64,000 nucleotides of DNA from Microbacterium sp. YJN-G. GTDB lineage: Bacteria; Actinomycetota; Actinomycetes; Actinomycetales; Microbacteriaceae. The notes beneath the pieces are model-generated. The model was not told the origin of the DNA. It saw only the letters and a program-made list of their open reading frames with translations, and did no database searches. This document shows, in pieces, positions 8,876 through 17,972 of the stretch; position 1 is the first letter of the stretch, and each line of letters starts with the position of its first letter. The stretch spans positions 1,240,001 through 1,304,000 of the forward strand of contig NZ_CP060402.1 in assembly GCF_015040615.1 (NCBI RefSeq). The letters run 5' to 3'. The translations under genes and the position numbers were made by a program.

Positions 8876-8903
8876 CCCACGTGTGAGATTGGATGCAGCG
8901 GTT

Positions 8904-9115
8904 GGGTCCCTGAGGCTCTCGAAGGGCCCCAACCGCGGTGTGGGCGTCCGTGTGTGCGACTGGGTGCTTCGAGAGCCTCAGCATCCCAGTCTGCTCAGTG
9001 CGGCATCTGTTGGGTCCCTGAGGCTCTCGAAGGGCCGTGCTCGTGGGTTCGGCTGGGTGCTTCGAGAGCCTCAGCATCCCAGCCTGCTTGGGTTCCTGAG
9101 GTTCTCGAAGGGCCC
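8904..9115. repeat. Cluster of five interspersed repeats, core CTGAGGCTCTCGAAG
   Basis: Five copies alternate in orientation: 8904-8929, 8961-8988 (inverted), 9011-9036, 9053-9082 (inverted) and 9090-9115. All share CTGAG(G)NTCTCGAAG or its complement CTTCGAGAGCCTCAG. One arm type ends in GGGTCC...GGGCCC and the other in TGGGTG...CATCCCA. Neighbouring inverted copies can pair as 15-bp stems. The 257-base gap holds nothing else convincing. The cluster probably works as a repetitive extragenic element and as a terminator between convergent genes. Confidence 0.8.
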
Positions 9116-9132
9116 TAACCGACAAAGGGCCG

Positions 9133-9453
9133 TCAGTCAGGGGTATCGCGAACAGACGGTTCTCGATCCCGCATCGCGATCGCCAAGGCCGGCAATTGAT
9201 CTCCGCGGAGACGAATCAGCGCTTCCTTCTTCTTCCGATTCCATCCCTGGATCTGCTTCTCGCGGACGAACGCAGCGTCGACGGTCTCGAACTCTTCGGC
9301 GTAGACAAGGCTGACCGGCCGTCGCTTGCGGGTGAATGCCGCCGCGCGCTCATCGTCATGGTTGTGCTCCCACACTCGAGAGTCCAGCTCGCCGTTGGTG
9401 CTGCCGGTGTAATACGCACCGTCGCGGCACTTGAGAATGTAGGTCCACGGCAT
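9133..9453 (-). CDS. GIY-YIG nuclease-superfamily protein (UPF0213-like)
   Basis: The 106-residue product is a lone GIY-YIG domain: TYIL at residues 4-7, AYYTGSTN as the second half of the signature, an arginine in LDSRVWEH, and the conserved glutamate in REKQIQGWNRKKK. These are the expected catalytic positions, so it may be an active endonuclease. UPF0213/YhbQ proteins have no firmly known cellular substrate. The gene is bracketed by two clusters of the same interspersed repeat, which may be coincidental or may point to a link with those repeats. Confidence 0.85.
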   Translation of the reverse strand: MPWTYILKCRDGAYYTGSTNGELDSRVWEHNHDDERAAAFTRKRRPVSLVYAEEFETVDAAFVREKQIQGWNRKKKEALIRLRGDQLPALAIAMRDREPSVRDTPD

Positions 9454-9508
9454 CTGTCCATCGTCCTACCGGTGGCGGATGCTGCGGGAGGCTGTGGATA
9501 ACTGCCTG

Positions 9509-9620
9509 GGGCCCTTCGAGAGCCTCAGGGACCAGGTCGGCCCTTCGACAGGCTCAGGGACCCAGGTGGGACGGGGTTTTTGAGGGATGGGTTGCTGAGC
9601 CTGTCGAAGCATCCCATCCC
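9509..9620. repeat. Second cluster of the interspersed repeat (three copies)
   Basis: Copies lie at 9509-9534 (core CTTCGAGAGCCTCAG), 9539-9565 (core CTTCGACAGGCTCAG) and 9586-9620 (inverted, core CTGAGCCTGTCGAAG, arms GGATGGG and CATCCCATCC). Two sequence subfamilies, GAGAGC and ACAGGC, occur side by side. They fill the gap between two minus-strand genes. Confidence 0.8.
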
Positions 9621-9634
9621 GACGCACGTGAGGG

Positions 9635-10678
9635 TCAGCGGGCTCGCTCTTGGGCGACGTCATGCTGTGCGTCGCGCAGCGCGGCGGTGGCGACACGGAC
9701 GTCCTGCTCCGCCTGGTGCAGCGCGTTCTCAGCCAGCGTCTCGGCGCTGTACCGTGCGGCGACCCGGTCGCCGCGCTCCGCGACCGAGACGACGATGAAC
9801 GCACTCGCGAACAGGATCACCTGAGCCGACAGGTTCAGCCACAGCAGCAGTGCCAGCAGCGAGGCGAATGACGCGAGCAGGGGATTGGCGCGAGCCCCGC
9901 CGACGAACAGCCCGGACAGCTCCTGCAGCACCAGCAGTGCGCCACCGCCGAGCAGGGCACCGGCCCACAGCGCGCGGCCCGTCGCCCGCACGCCGGAGAG
10001 GATGCGGAACGCTGCAGCGATGACCACTGCGTTCAGCGCCAGCACGATGAGCAGCGAGAGAAGCCGCACCGTCCAGAACACGACCGGCGAATCCTCCGGC
10101 AGCCCCACCCACGCGGCGACCTGCCGCACCACCAGCTCTCCGGCGAAGGTCACGCCGGCTGCCCCGACGAACACGCCGCCCACCAGCACTGCGAGAAGCA
10201 GGTTGCGCAGGATCAGCTTGTACCAGGTGATGTCGGCGGCGGAGGTGCCCGCGATGATGCGCATCGCGATGCGCAGCGCACCGATCGCTCCGAGAGCGGA
10301 CGCGATCAGACCGACCAGCGAGATCGTCCCGGCGATCGACAGGCCGGTGGGAGCCCCGAGCTTGTCGAGATCGACGATGCCCTCTTCGCCATCGGTCGAG
10401 ATGAGCCCGGGAACCGCCGAGTTGACGGCGGACACCACCGCGGTCCACGCCTCGTCATCTCCCGTCAGCCACAGCGCCGCGACCGAGAACCCCAGCAGCA
10501 CGCCCGCGAAGACACTGAAGAGCGTGCGGTAGGTGACGGCATCCGCCAGCGCCGGCCCGCGTTTGCCGCTGTACAGCAGGGCGGCTCGCACGATGCGCCA
10601 TCTCAGGGCCCACCGGATCACGGCGGACGAGGTCCGGGCGAAGAAGCCCTCACGACGAGTACCGGTTGAGCCGTTCAT
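9635..10678 (-). CDS. YihY/BrkB-family membrane protein
   Basis: The 347-residue product (counting from the ATG at 10678) has about six transmembrane segments between residues 55 and 300. It also has YihY/BrkB-family landmarks such as the N-terminal SGKRGPALADAVTYRTLFSV region and LLLWLNLSAQVILFASAF near the C-terminus. The basic tail is helical and charged. The family has no settled function, and the old name ribonuclease BN is wrong for it. An upstream ATG at 10804 is rejected because it would overlap the divergent lysA gene and its promoter. A TAGGGT box lies 8 bases before the chosen start. Confidence 0.85.
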   Translation of the reverse strand: MNGSTGTRREGFFARTSSAVIRWALRWRIVRAALLYSGKRGPALADAVTYRTLFSVFAGVLLGFSVAALWLTGDDEAWTAVVSAVNSAVPGLISTDGEEGIVDLDKLGAPTGLSIAGTISLVGLIASALGAIGALRIAMRIIAGTSAADITWYKLILRNLLLAVLVGGVFVGAAGVTFAGELVVRQVAAWVGLPEDSPVVFWTVRLLSLLIVLALNAVVIAAAFRILSGVRATGRALWAGALLGGGALLVLQELSGLFVGGARANPLLASFASLLALLLWLNLSAQVILFASAFIVVSVAERGDRVAARYSAETLAENALHQAEQDVRVATAALRDAQHDVAQERAR

Positions 10679-10685
10679 CTGCCTC

Positions 10686-10691
10686 ACCCTA
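10686..10691 (-). promoter_or_regulatory. -10 box for the YihY/BrkB gene
   Basis: The minus strand reads TAGGGT, ending 8 bases before the ATG at 10678, which is the leaderless geometry. Confidence 0.45.
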
Positions 10692-10734
10692 GCCACGGGA
10701 CGTGATCTTGGCAGGGGGTTGACCGGGGGTGCCT

Positions 10735-10740
10735 TAGAAT
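10735..10740 (+). promoter_or_regulatory. -10 box of the lysA promoter
   Basis: TAGAAT fits TANNNT and would give a leader of about 50 bases before the GTG at 10799. TTGACC lies upstream but only 10 bases away, so it is probably not the -35. Confidence 0.4.
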
Positions 10741-10798
10741 CGGGGCAACCTCGCCGTGCGCGCTGCGCCCGAGATTCCCGCCCCACGATTGGTGCCCT

Positions 10799-12187
10799 GT
10801 GCATTCAGCTGTCTCCTCCATCGCCCCCGAGTGGCTCGTCGTCCCGGACGACGCCAACGACCTCGTCCCCGGCGTCTGGCCGGCCTCGGCCGTGCGCGAC
10901 GCGGACGGCGAACTGGTCATCGGCGGCGTCACCGCGGGCGAACTGGCCCGCACCTTCGGCACCCCGCTGCAGGTGCTCGACGAGACCGAGGTGCGCCGCC
11001 GCGCCGCGCAGACCCGGTCCGCCTTCGACGCGGCCGCCGCCGCGCACGGCACCACCGCCCGCGTCTACTACGCGGGCAAGGCGCTGCTGAACACGACGAT
11101 CGTGCGCTGGGTGACGGATGAGGGACTGAACGTCGACGTCTGCACCGGCGGAGAGCTCGAGGTCGCCCTGGCAGCCGGAGCGGATGCCGCGCGGCTGGGC
11201 TTCCACGGCAACAACAAGTCCGTCGCCGAGCTGGAGCGGGCCGTCGAGGTCGGCATCGGCACCATCGTCATCGACAGCGAGATCGAGATCGAGCGCCTCG
11301 CAGCGATCGTCTCGCGCACCGGCACCACCCAGCGGGTGATGCTGCGCGTGAACAGCGGCGTGCACGCCGAGACCCACGACTTCCTCGCCACCGCCCACGA
11401 GGACCAGAAGTTCGGCACGCCCCTGGCACTGGCTCCCACCCTGGTGGCGCGCATCCGCGACATCGAGGGGCTCGAGTTCGCCGGCCTGCACTGCCACATC
11501 GGCTCGCAGATCTTCGGCGTCGCCGGATTCCGCGAGTCGGCCTCCCGCGTGCTCGACCTGCACCAGGAACTGCTCGCCGGCGGCGACATCCCGCAGCTCA
11601 ACCTCGGCGGCGGCTTCGGCATCGCCTACACCCGCGCCGACACCCCGACGCCGATCGCCGAGCTCGCCGAGGGCATCGTCGCGGCGGTCGCCGAGGGCTG
11701 CGCGGCACGCGGCATCCCCGTGCCCGCGCTGTCGTTCGAACCCGGCCGAGCGATCGTCGGCAACGCCGGCGTCACGCTGTACGAGGTCGGCACGATCAAG
11801 GACGTCGCGCTCGACACCGGCAGCCGTCGCTACGTGAGCGTCGACGGCGGCATGAGCGACAACGCCCGCCCCGCACTGTACGGGGCGCAGTACTCCGCCC
11901 GGCTCGCATCGCGCGCCGGCTCCGGCGAGCCTGCGCTGACGAGGGTGGTCGGCAAGCACTGCGAGTCCGGCGACATCGTCGTCGACCATGAGCACCTGCC
12001 CGCCGACGTCGCACCGGGCGACCTGCTCGCCGTCGCCGCGACCGGCGCGTACTGCGCGCCGCTGTCGAGCAACTACAACCACGTGCCCCGCCCGCCCATC
12101 GTCGCCGTCGCAGACGGCGCGGCCCGTGTGATCGTGCGCGGCGAGACACTGAACGACCTGCTGGGCCGCGACGCCGGAATCGAATGA
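10799..12187 (+). CDS. lysA: Diaminopimelate decarboxylase
   Basis: This PLP enzyme decarboxylates meso-diaminopimelate to L-lysine, the last step of lysine synthesis. The 462-residue product has the PLP lysine in YAGKAL (residue 94), HCHIGSQIF, the glycine loop NLGGGFGI, EPGRAIVGNAG, and the C-terminal GKHCESGDI and ATGAYC motifs from the partner-subunit face of the active site. The GTG start is not preceded by a strong ribosome-binding site, so the exact N-terminus is uncertain. It heads lysA-hom-thrB, joining two branches of the aspartate family. Confidence 0.97.
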   Translation: MHSAVSSIAPEWLVVPDDANDLVPGVWPASAVRDADGELVIGGVTAGELARTFGTPLQVLDETEVRRRAAQTRSAFDAAAAAHGTTARVYYAGKALLNTTIVRWVTDEGLNVDVCTGGELEVALAAGADAARLGFHGNNKSVAELERAVEVGIGTIVIDSEIEIERLAAIVSRTGTTQRVMLRVNSGVHAETHDFLATAHEDQKFGTPLALAPTLVARIRDIEGLEFAGLHCHIGSQIFGVAGFRESASRVLDLHQELLAGGDIPQLNLGGGFGIAYTRADTPTPIAELAEGIVAAVAEGCAARGIPVPALSFEPGRAIVGNAGVTLYEVGTIKDVALDTGSRRYVSVDGGMSDNARPALYGAQYSARLASRAGSGEPALTRVVGKHCESGDIVVDHEHLPADVAPGDLLAVAATGAYCAPLSSNYNHVPRPPIVAVADGAARVIVRGETLNDLLGRDAGIE

Positions 12188-12264
12188 CCCGGCCCGGGGA
12201 GCGACGCGGCTGCGACGCATCCCGAAACCGACAAGACCTGTACCCGACGTGCTGAGGAGCGCAG

Positions 12265-13578
12265 ATGACTGAGTACCGACGACTTCGCGTGGCGCTGCTG
12301 GGCGCCGGAGCCGTGGGCTCCCAGGTGGCATCCCTGATGCTGCGACACGGTGACGAGCTGGCTGACCGCGCCGGTGCGCGCCTCGAGCTCGCAGGCATCG
12401 CCGTGCGCGACGTTAACGCCCCCCGCGACGTCGACCTGCCCCGCGAGCTGTTCACCACCGACGTCGAGTCGCTCATCACCGGAGCCGACATCGTCATCGA
12501 GCTAATGGGCGGCATCGAGCCGGCCCGCTCGCACATCCTGCTTGGCCTGGGCTCCGGCGCCGACGTCGTCACCGCCAACAAGGCGCTGCTCGCCACCCAC
12601 GGCCCCGAGGTGTTCGAGGCCGCCGACCGGGTCGGCGCGTCCGTCTACTACGAGGCGGCAGCCGCCGGCGCCATCCCGATCATCCGGCCGCTGCGCGACT
12701 CACTCGCCGGCGACCGCGTGGTGCGCATCATGGGCATCGTCAACGGCACCACCAACTACATCCTCGACCGGATGGACAGCGAGGGCGCCGACTTCGCCGA
12801 CGTGCTCGCCGACGCCCAGCGCCTCGGCTACGCCGAGGCCGACCCGACCGCCGATGTCGAGGGCTACGACGCCGCGCAGAAGGCGGCGATCCTCGCGAGC
12901 CTCGCCTTCCACACCGCCGTCCCACTCGAGGCCGTGCACCGCGAGGGCATCACCTCGATCACCGCCGCGATGATCGAGCAGGCCCGCGAGGCCGGTTTCG
13001 TCATCAAGCTGCTCGCCGTGTGCGAGCGACTGAACGGCGAGGATGCCGAGTCCATCTCGGTGCGCGTCTACCCGGCACTCGTGCCTCGGACCCACCCGCT
13101 GGCCTCCGTGCACGGTGCGAACAACGCCGTGTTCGTCGAGGCCGAGGCCGCCGGCTCGCTGATGTTCTACGGCGCCGGTGCCGGCGGCGTGCAGACGGCA
13201 TCCGCCGTGCTCGGCGACGTCGTCTCGGCGGCCCGCCGCCACATCGCCGGCGGTGTCGGCGTGGGCGAGTCGACGCGCGCCAACCTGCCGGTCGTCTCGA
13301 TCGGGCACGTCGTGACCCGGTACCAGATCACCCTCGAGGTCTCCGACGAGCCAGGCGTGCTCGCCACGATCGCCGGACTGCTCAGCGAGGGCGGCGTCTC
13401 GGTCGCGAGGCTCGTGCAGACCGTCGTTCCCGTCGCCGAGGGCGAGGAGGAGACCGCACGGCTCATCATCGGCACGCACCGCGCCGCCGACAGCGCCCTG
13501 AGCGCCGCCGTCGCACGCCTCGCCGGCAGCGATGTCGTCGAGCGCGTCGTGTCGGTGCTGCGCGTCGAGGGGGAGTGA
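12265..13578 (+). CDS. hom: Homoserine dehydrogenase
   Basis: This NAD(P)-dependent enzyme reduces aspartate semialdehyde to homoserine on the way to threonine and methionine. The 437-residue product has the Rossmann loop LLGAGAVGSQV near residue 14, the catalytic-domain motif GIVNGTTNYIL, and a C-terminal ACT domain (about residues 350-430, DEPGVLATIAGLLSEGGVSV) that usually binds threonine for feedback inhibition. GAGGAG lies ahead of the ATG. Two bases separate its stop codon from thrB. thrC is not adjacent. Confidence 0.97.
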   Translation: MTEYRRLRVALLGAGAVGSQVASLMLRHGDELADRAGARLELAGIAVRDVNAPRDVDLPRELFTTDVESLITGADIVIELMGGIEPARSHILLGLGSGADVVTANKALLATHGPEVFEAADRVGASVYYEAAAAGAIPIIRPLRDSLAGDRVVRIMGIVNGTTNYILDRMDSEGADFADVLADAQRLGYAEADPTADVEGYDAAQKAAILASLAFHTAVPLEAVHREGITSITAAMIEQAREAGFVIKLLAVCERLNGEDAESISVRVYPALVPRTHPLASVHGANNAVFVEAEAAGSLMFYGAGAGGVQTASAVLGDVVSAARRHIAGGVGVGESTRANLPVVSIGHVVTRYQITLEVSDEPGVLATIAGLLSEGGVSVARLVQTVVPVAEGEEETARLIIGTHRAADSALSAAVARLAGSDVVERVVSVLRVEGE

Positions 13579-13580
13579 GG

Positions 13581-14570
13581 ATGGGCGTCACCGTCGTGCC
13601 GGCGGACATGGAGCCGGTCGTCACCGCCGCTCCCGCGATCGACGGCGCCGTGCGCACCGTCATCGTCACCGTCCCCGCGACCAGCGCGAACCTCGGCCCC
13701 GGCTTCGACACTCTCGGCCTCGCGCTGAGTATCTACGACACGCTCACCGTCTCGTCCTTCCCGGATGACCGGCTCGACATCGAGGTGGCCGGTTCCGGCG
13801 CCGATGAGATCCCGCGGGATGCGAGCAACCTCGTCGTCCGCACCATCGCGCATGTCTACGCCGACGTCGAGCGGAAGATGCCAGGGCTGCACGTCCACGC
13901 CGAGAACGGCGTGCCGCACGGCCGCGGACTTGGCTCGTCGGGCGCCGCGGTGACGGCAGGCATCCTCATCGCGAAGGGCCTGCTCGCCGGTGACGTCGAC
14001 CTCGATGACGAGGCGCTGCTGCGCCTGGCGACCGAGCTCGAGGGGCACCCCGACAATGTGGCGCCGGCGCTGTTCGGCGGCCTGACCATCGCGTGGATGG
14101 GCGAACGAGGCCCGCAGCACAAGAAGCTGCTCGTGAACCGCGGCGTCGCACCCCTGGTCTTCGTGCCCGGGTTCACGATGTCGACCTCGCTGGCCCGCTC
14201 GCTGCAGCCGCCGCACGTGCCGCGCGAGGACGCCGTGTTCAACGTGTCGCGCTCGGCGCTGCTGGTCGCCGCGCTCACCCAGAGCCCCGAACTGCTGCTC
14301 GACGCCACCGCCGACCGCCTGCACCAGGACTACCGCGGTGCGGCGATGCCCGAGACGCTGCGTCTCGTGCAGGCGCTGCGCGCCGAGGGCTTCGCCGCCG
14401 TCGTATCGGGTGCCGGCCCCAGCGTGCTGGTGCTCGCCGACGGCCCGGGTGCGCGGCAGACGGCCGTCGAGATCGCGGATGCCGTCACGGACACTCCGTG
14501 GGACGCGCACATGCTCGCCGTCGACGTGCGTGGTGGTACAGTTAGGGATCGAGCGGAGGGCTCCACGTAA
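13581..14570 (+). CDS. thrB: Homoserine kinase
   Basis: This GHMP-family kinase phosphorylates homoserine to O-phosphohomoserine. The 329-residue product shows the family motifs PATSANLGPGFDTLGLALS near the N-terminus, the ATP loop PHGRGLGSSGAAV (about residues 113-125), and the C-terminal VVSGAGPSVL. The ATG at 13581 follows the hom stop codon by two bases, with a purine-rich GAGGGGG site inside hom. Much longer readings of this frame that begin inside hom are not credible. The rho promoter lies inside its 3' end. Confidence 0.96.
   Translation: MGVTVVPADMEPVVTAAPAIDGAVRTVIVTVPATSANLGPGFDTLGLALSIYDTLTVSSFPDDRLDIEVAGSGADEIPRDASNLVVRTIAHVYADVERKMPGLHVHAENGVPHGRGLGSSGAAVTAGILIAKGLLAGDVDLDDEALLRLATELEGHPDNVAPALFGGLTIAWMGERGPQHKKLLVNRGVAPLVFVPGFTMSTSLARSLQPPHVPREDAVFNVSRSALLVAALTQSPELLLDATADRLHQDYRGAAMPETLRLVQALRAEGFAAVVSGAGPSVLVLADGPGARQTAVEIADAVTDTPWDAHMLAVDVRGGTVRDRAEGST
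14534..14542 (+). promoter_or_regulatory. Extended -10 promoter inside thrB, probably for rho
   Basis: TGGTACAGT matches an extended -10 (TGn followed by TANNNT). It would give rho an untranslated leader of about 185 bases. A long leader is consistent with autogenous control of rho, but none is shown here. Confidence 0.4.
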
Positions 14571-14733
14571 CTGCGTGAATCTGGCCCCATCGCACTTCTG
14601 CGAGATCCGCACGCGATCCCCAGCACCACCCAGGTTCTGGCCGGCAGACGCTCTGCGTCGGCGCGTGTGATACGCGCAGCTTCCGCTGCGCTCTCTGGAT
14701 TGCTCTTTTCCCACGACATATGAGGGAGTACTC

Positions 14734-16824
14734 GTGGAGAACTTCTCCGAGACCCAGAACGACCAGCCGACCGCTGAGACGGTCGCACCCGAGACCACCA
14801 CGGCTCCGGCACGCAAGCGCGCGCCCCGCCGGGCCACGTCGGCGTCCACCGCCGCTGCGGCGGCCGAGACCGCCGCCACGGCATCCGAGGCCCCGGCTGC
14901 TGCCGCCGCTGCCCCGGCCGCTGAGGCACCGGCCGCCGGCTCGGAAGCCGCCGCCGAGAAGCCGAAGGCCCCGCGTCGCAGCCGTGCCAAGAAGGCGGAT
15001 GCCGAGACCCTCGACATCCCCGCAGCCGACGCGCCGGCGGAGTCCGGTGAGGAGGCCGCACCGGCCAAGCCCGCCCGCAAGCGCGCCTCGCGCGCCGCGA
15101 GCAAGGACGCCGCCAAGGATGCCGCAGGCGCCGAGGCGCCCGCCGCGGATGCCGCACCGGCAGGCAAGCCCGCCGACGCGAAGTCCGACGGCACCGCGTC
15201 CACCGAGGCCAAGACCACCAAGGGCGACGAGAACGCGGATGCCGCAGAGCCGGCCAAGCGCCCGGCGCGCGGTCGTCGCGGATCCAAGGCCGCCGATGCC
15301 GCCGCATCCGACTCCGGTGCCGAGACGCCTGCCGCCGAGCCGGCGCAGAAGCCCGCCGAGCAGGCGAACGCCGAGCAGAACTCCGCCCCTGCCGAGCAGG
15401 GCGGCTCCTCCGAGGGTGACTCCTCGGACGGCGAGGGATCCGGCCGTGGCCGCAGCCGCAGCCGCAGCCGCAGCCGCGGACGCGGCAACGGCAGCCAGAG
15501 CGGCCAGGGTGGCCAGAGCGGCCAGGGCGCGCAGGACAGCGGGCACGGCGATGACGAGCAGTCCTCGGGCCGCAGCCGGCAGCGCAACAAGCGTCGCGGC
15601 GGCGGCAACACCACCGCCGACGAGTTCGAGACCGAGATCGGCGAGGACGACGTCCTCATCCCGGTCGCCGGCATCCTCGACGTGCTCGACAACTACGCGT
15701 TCGTGCGCACCACCGGGTACCTCGCCGGTGCCAGCGACGTCTACGTCTCGCTCGCCCAGGTGAAGAAGTACAACCTGCGCAAGGGCGACGCCGTCGTCGG
15801 CGCCATCAAGCAGCCGCGCGAGGGCGAGCAGCAGGGCCGCCAGAAGTACAACGCCCTCGTCAAGGTCGACTCGATCAACGGGCTCTCGCCCGACGACGCC
15901 GCCAATCGTGTCGAGTTCGGCAAGCTCACTCCGCTGTACCCGCAGGAGCGCCTGCGCCTGGAGACGGCCCCCGAGAAGCTGACGCAGCGCATCATCGACC
16001 TGGTCGCACCCATCGGCAAGGGCCAGCGCGGCCTCATCGTCGCGCCCCCGAAGGCCGGCAAGACCATCGTGCTGCAGCAGATCGCCAACGCCATCGCGCA
16101 GAACAACCCCGAGGTGCACCTCATGGTCGTTCTCGTCGACGAGCGTCCCGAAGAGGTCACCGACATGCAGCGCACGGTCAAGGGCGAGGTCATCGCTTCG
16201 ACCTTCGACCGTCCCGCCGAAGACCACACCACGGTCGCCGAGCTCGCCATCGAGCGCGCCAAGCGCCTGGTGGAGCTCGGCCGCGACGTGGTCGTGCTGC
16301 TCGACTCCATCACCCGTCTGGGCCGTGCGTACAACATCTCCGCACCGGCTTCCGGCCGCGTGCTCACCGGTGGCGTGGACGCCTCGGCGCTGTACCCGCC
16401 GAAGCGCTTCTTCGGCGCCGCGCGCAACATCGAGAACGGCGGCTCGCTGACCATCCTCGCCACCGCGCTCGTCGAGACCGGATCCAAGATGGACGAGGTC
16501 ATCTTCGAGGAGTTCAAGGGCACCGGCAACAGCGAGCTGCGCCTGTCGCGTCAGCTCGCCGACAAGCGCATCTTCCCGGCCGTCGACGTCAACGCGTCGA
16601 GCACCCGCCGCGAGGAGATGCTGCTCTCGGCCGACGAGGTCAAGATCACCTGGAAGCTGCGCCGCGCCCTCGCGGGCCTCGACCCCCAGCAGGCGCTGGA
16701 GGTCGTGCTCGGCAAGCTGAAGGAGACCAGCTCGAACGTCGAGTTCCTCTTCCAGATGCAGAAGTCGATCCCCGCGCCGCAGTCGTCGGGCTCGAGCCAC
16801 GGCCACGAGAACAACATCCGCTGA
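14734..16824 (+). CDS. rho: Transcription termination factor Rho
   Basis: This RNA-dependent hexameric ATPase ends transcription. The 696-residue product is far longer than E. coli Rho (419). Residues from about 10 to 290 are a low-complexity Ala/Glu/Lys/Pro region with an Arg-Ser run and a Gly/Gln/Ser-rich segment, as in other actinobacterial Rho proteins. The RNA-binding cold-shock domain follows ([18 protein letters not shown]). Then come Walker A APPKAGKT, Walker [11 protein letters not shown] and the RhoBR motif. The start is GTG 14734, after GAGGGAG. It ends 22 bases before prfA. Confidence 0.97.
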   Translation: MENFSETQNDQPTAETVAPETTTAPARKRAPRRATSASTAAAAAETAATASEAPAAAAAAPAAEAPAAGSEAAAEKPKAPRRSRAKKADAETLDIPAADAPAESGEEAAPAKPARKRASRAASKDAAKDAAGAEAPAADAAPAGKPADAKSDGTASTEAKTTKGDENADAAEPAKRPARGRRGSKAADAAASDSGAETPAAEPAQKPAEQANAEQNSAPAEQGGSSEGDSSDGEGSGRGRSRSRSRSRGRGNGSQSGQGGQSGQGAQDSGHGDDEQSSGRSRQRNKRRGGGNTTADEFETEIGEDDVLIPVAGILDVLDNYAFVRTTGYLAGASDVYVSLAQVKKYNLRKGDAVVGAIKQPREGEQQGRQKYNALVKVDSINGLSPDDAANRVEFGKLTPLYPQERLRLETAPEKLTQRIIDLVAPIGKGQRGLIVAPPKAGKTIVLQQIANAIAQNNPEVHLMVVLVDERPEEVTDMQRTVKGEVIASTFDRPAEDHTTVAELAIERAKRLVELGRDVVVLLDSITRLGRAYNISAPASGRVLTGGVDASALYPPKRFFGAARNIENGGSLTILATALVETGSKMDEVIFEEFKGTGNSELRLSRQLADKRIFPAVDVNASSTRREEMLLSADEVKITWKLRRALAGLDPQQALEVVLGKLKETSSNVEFLFQMQKSIPAPQSSGSSHGHENNIR

Positions 16825-16846
16825 CCTTCCCGGAAAGGAAAGCGGC

Positions 16847-17926
16847 GTGTTCGAGTCCGTCCAGTCGCTGATCGACGAGCATCGCCGGGTGCAGGAGGAG
16901 CTCTCCGACCCGGCGGTGCACGCGGACGCCGCGCGGGCGAAGCGCGTCAACCGTCGCTACGCCGAGCTGAGCCGCATCGTCGCCGCGCACGAAGCGTGGG
17001 TCACGGCATCCGACGATCTGGATGCCGCCCGCGAGCTCGCGCGCGAGGATGACGCGTTCGCCGCCGAGGTCCCCGCGCTCGAGGAAGGGCTGCGCACCGC
17101 ACAGGAGAAGCTGCGCCGTCTGCTCATCCCGCGGGATCCGGACGATGCCCGCGACGTGATCATGGAGATCAAGGCGGGGGAGGGCGGCGCCGAATCGGCG
17201 CTGTTCGCCGCCGACCTGCTGCGGATGTACGTGCAGTACGCGGCACACCGCGGCTGGAAGACCGAGCTGCTCGAGCGCAACGAGTCCGACCTGGGCGGTT
17301 ACAAGGACGTGCAGGTCGCGATCAAAGGCGCCACGAGCGACCCCTCGCAGGGCGTCTGGGCGCACCTGAAGTACGAGGGCGGCGTGCACCGCGTGCAGCG
17401 GGTTCCCGCGACCGAGTCGCAGGGCCGCATCCACACCTCGACGACCGGCGTGCTGGTCTTCCCCGAGGTGGATGAGCCCGAGGAGATTCAGATCGACCCG
17501 AACGATCTGAAGATCGACGTCTACCGGTCATCGGGCCCCGGCGGACAGTCCGTCAACACCACGGACTCGGCCGTGCGCATCACGCACGTGCCCACCGGAA
17601 TCGTCGTGTCGATGCAGAACGAGAAGTCGCAGCTGCAGAACCGCGAGGCGGCCATGCGCGTGCTGCGCGCACGGCTGCTGGCCAAGCAGCAGGAAGAGCT
17701 GGATGCCGCGGCATCCGACGCCCGTCGCTCGCAGATCCGCGGCATGGACCGCTCCGAGCGCATCCGCACCTACAACTTCCCCGAGAACCGCATCGCCGAT
17801 CACCGCACGGGATACAAGGCCTACAACCTCGACCAGGTGATGGACGGCGCGCTCGACCCGATCATCGAGTCGGCCATCCAGGCCGACGAAGAGGCCCGTC
17901 TGGCCGCACTCGGCGACGAGTCCTGA
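16847..17926 (+). CDS. prfA: Peptide chain release factor 1
   Basis: RF1 reads UAG and UAA stop codons and triggers peptide release in the ribosome. The 359-residue product has the PAT anticodon-like tripeptide in [14 protein letters not shown] and the catalytic GGQ at residues 232-234 ([15 protein letters not shown]), which is a target of PrmC methylation. The GTG start follows GGAAAGGAAAG. It is the second gene after the rho promoter, and its stop codon lies inside a strong terminator hairpin. prmC is only 1.7 kb downstream. Confidence 0.98.
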   Translation: MFESVQSLIDEHRRVQEELSDPAVHADAARAKRVNRRYAELSRIVAAHEAWVTASDDLDAARELAREDDAFAAEVPALEEGLRTAQEKLRRLLIPRDPDDARDVIMEIKAGEGGAESALFAADLLRMYVQYAAHRGWKTELLERNESDLGGYKDVQVAIKGATSDPSQGVWAHLKYEGGVHRVQRVPATESQGRIHTSTTGVLVFPEVDEPEEIQIDPNDLKIDVYRSSGPGGQSVNTTDSAVRITHVPTGIVVSMQNEKSQLQNREAAMRVLRARLLAKQQEELDAAASDARRSQIRGMDRSERIRTYNFPENRIADHRTGYKAYNLDQVMDGALDPIIESAIQADEEARLAALGDES

Positions 17927-17954
17927 CACCACCCGCACTGCGGGTGGTGTCAGG
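17922..17954. terminator. Bidirectional terminator between prfA and cysE
   Basis: A perfect 16-bp stem pairs CCTGACACCACCCGCA (17922-17937) with TGCGGGTGGTGTCAGG (17939-17954) around one central base. It contains the prfA stop codon. It sits between convergent genes and is symmetric, so it can serve both. Confidence 0.8.
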
Positions 17955-17972
17955 TTGGAGTGGAAACTCGGC

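Noticed and set aside
8883..9314. Small open frames through the repeat cluster on either strand
   Set aside because: Their peptides repeat LREPQ or LRLSKGPN units because the DNA repeats; there is no independent sign of coding.
8904..9620. CRISPR array
   Set aside because: The repeats alternate in orientation, spacers are irregular in length, and no cas gene is present.
10719..10740. TTGACC and TAGAAT as a -35/-10 pair for lysA
   Set aside because: The spacing is only 10 bases, too short for a sigma-70-type promoter; only the -10 is kept.
13020..13580. Upstream extension of thrB through hom
   Set aside because: It is an arginine-rich frame inside the hom gene; homoserine kinase homology begins after 13581.
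13167..16950. Two long minus-strand readings (841 and 802 codons) opposite thrB, rho and prfA
   Set aside because: Both are low-complexity, match no family by eye, and mirror strongly coding plus-strand genes.
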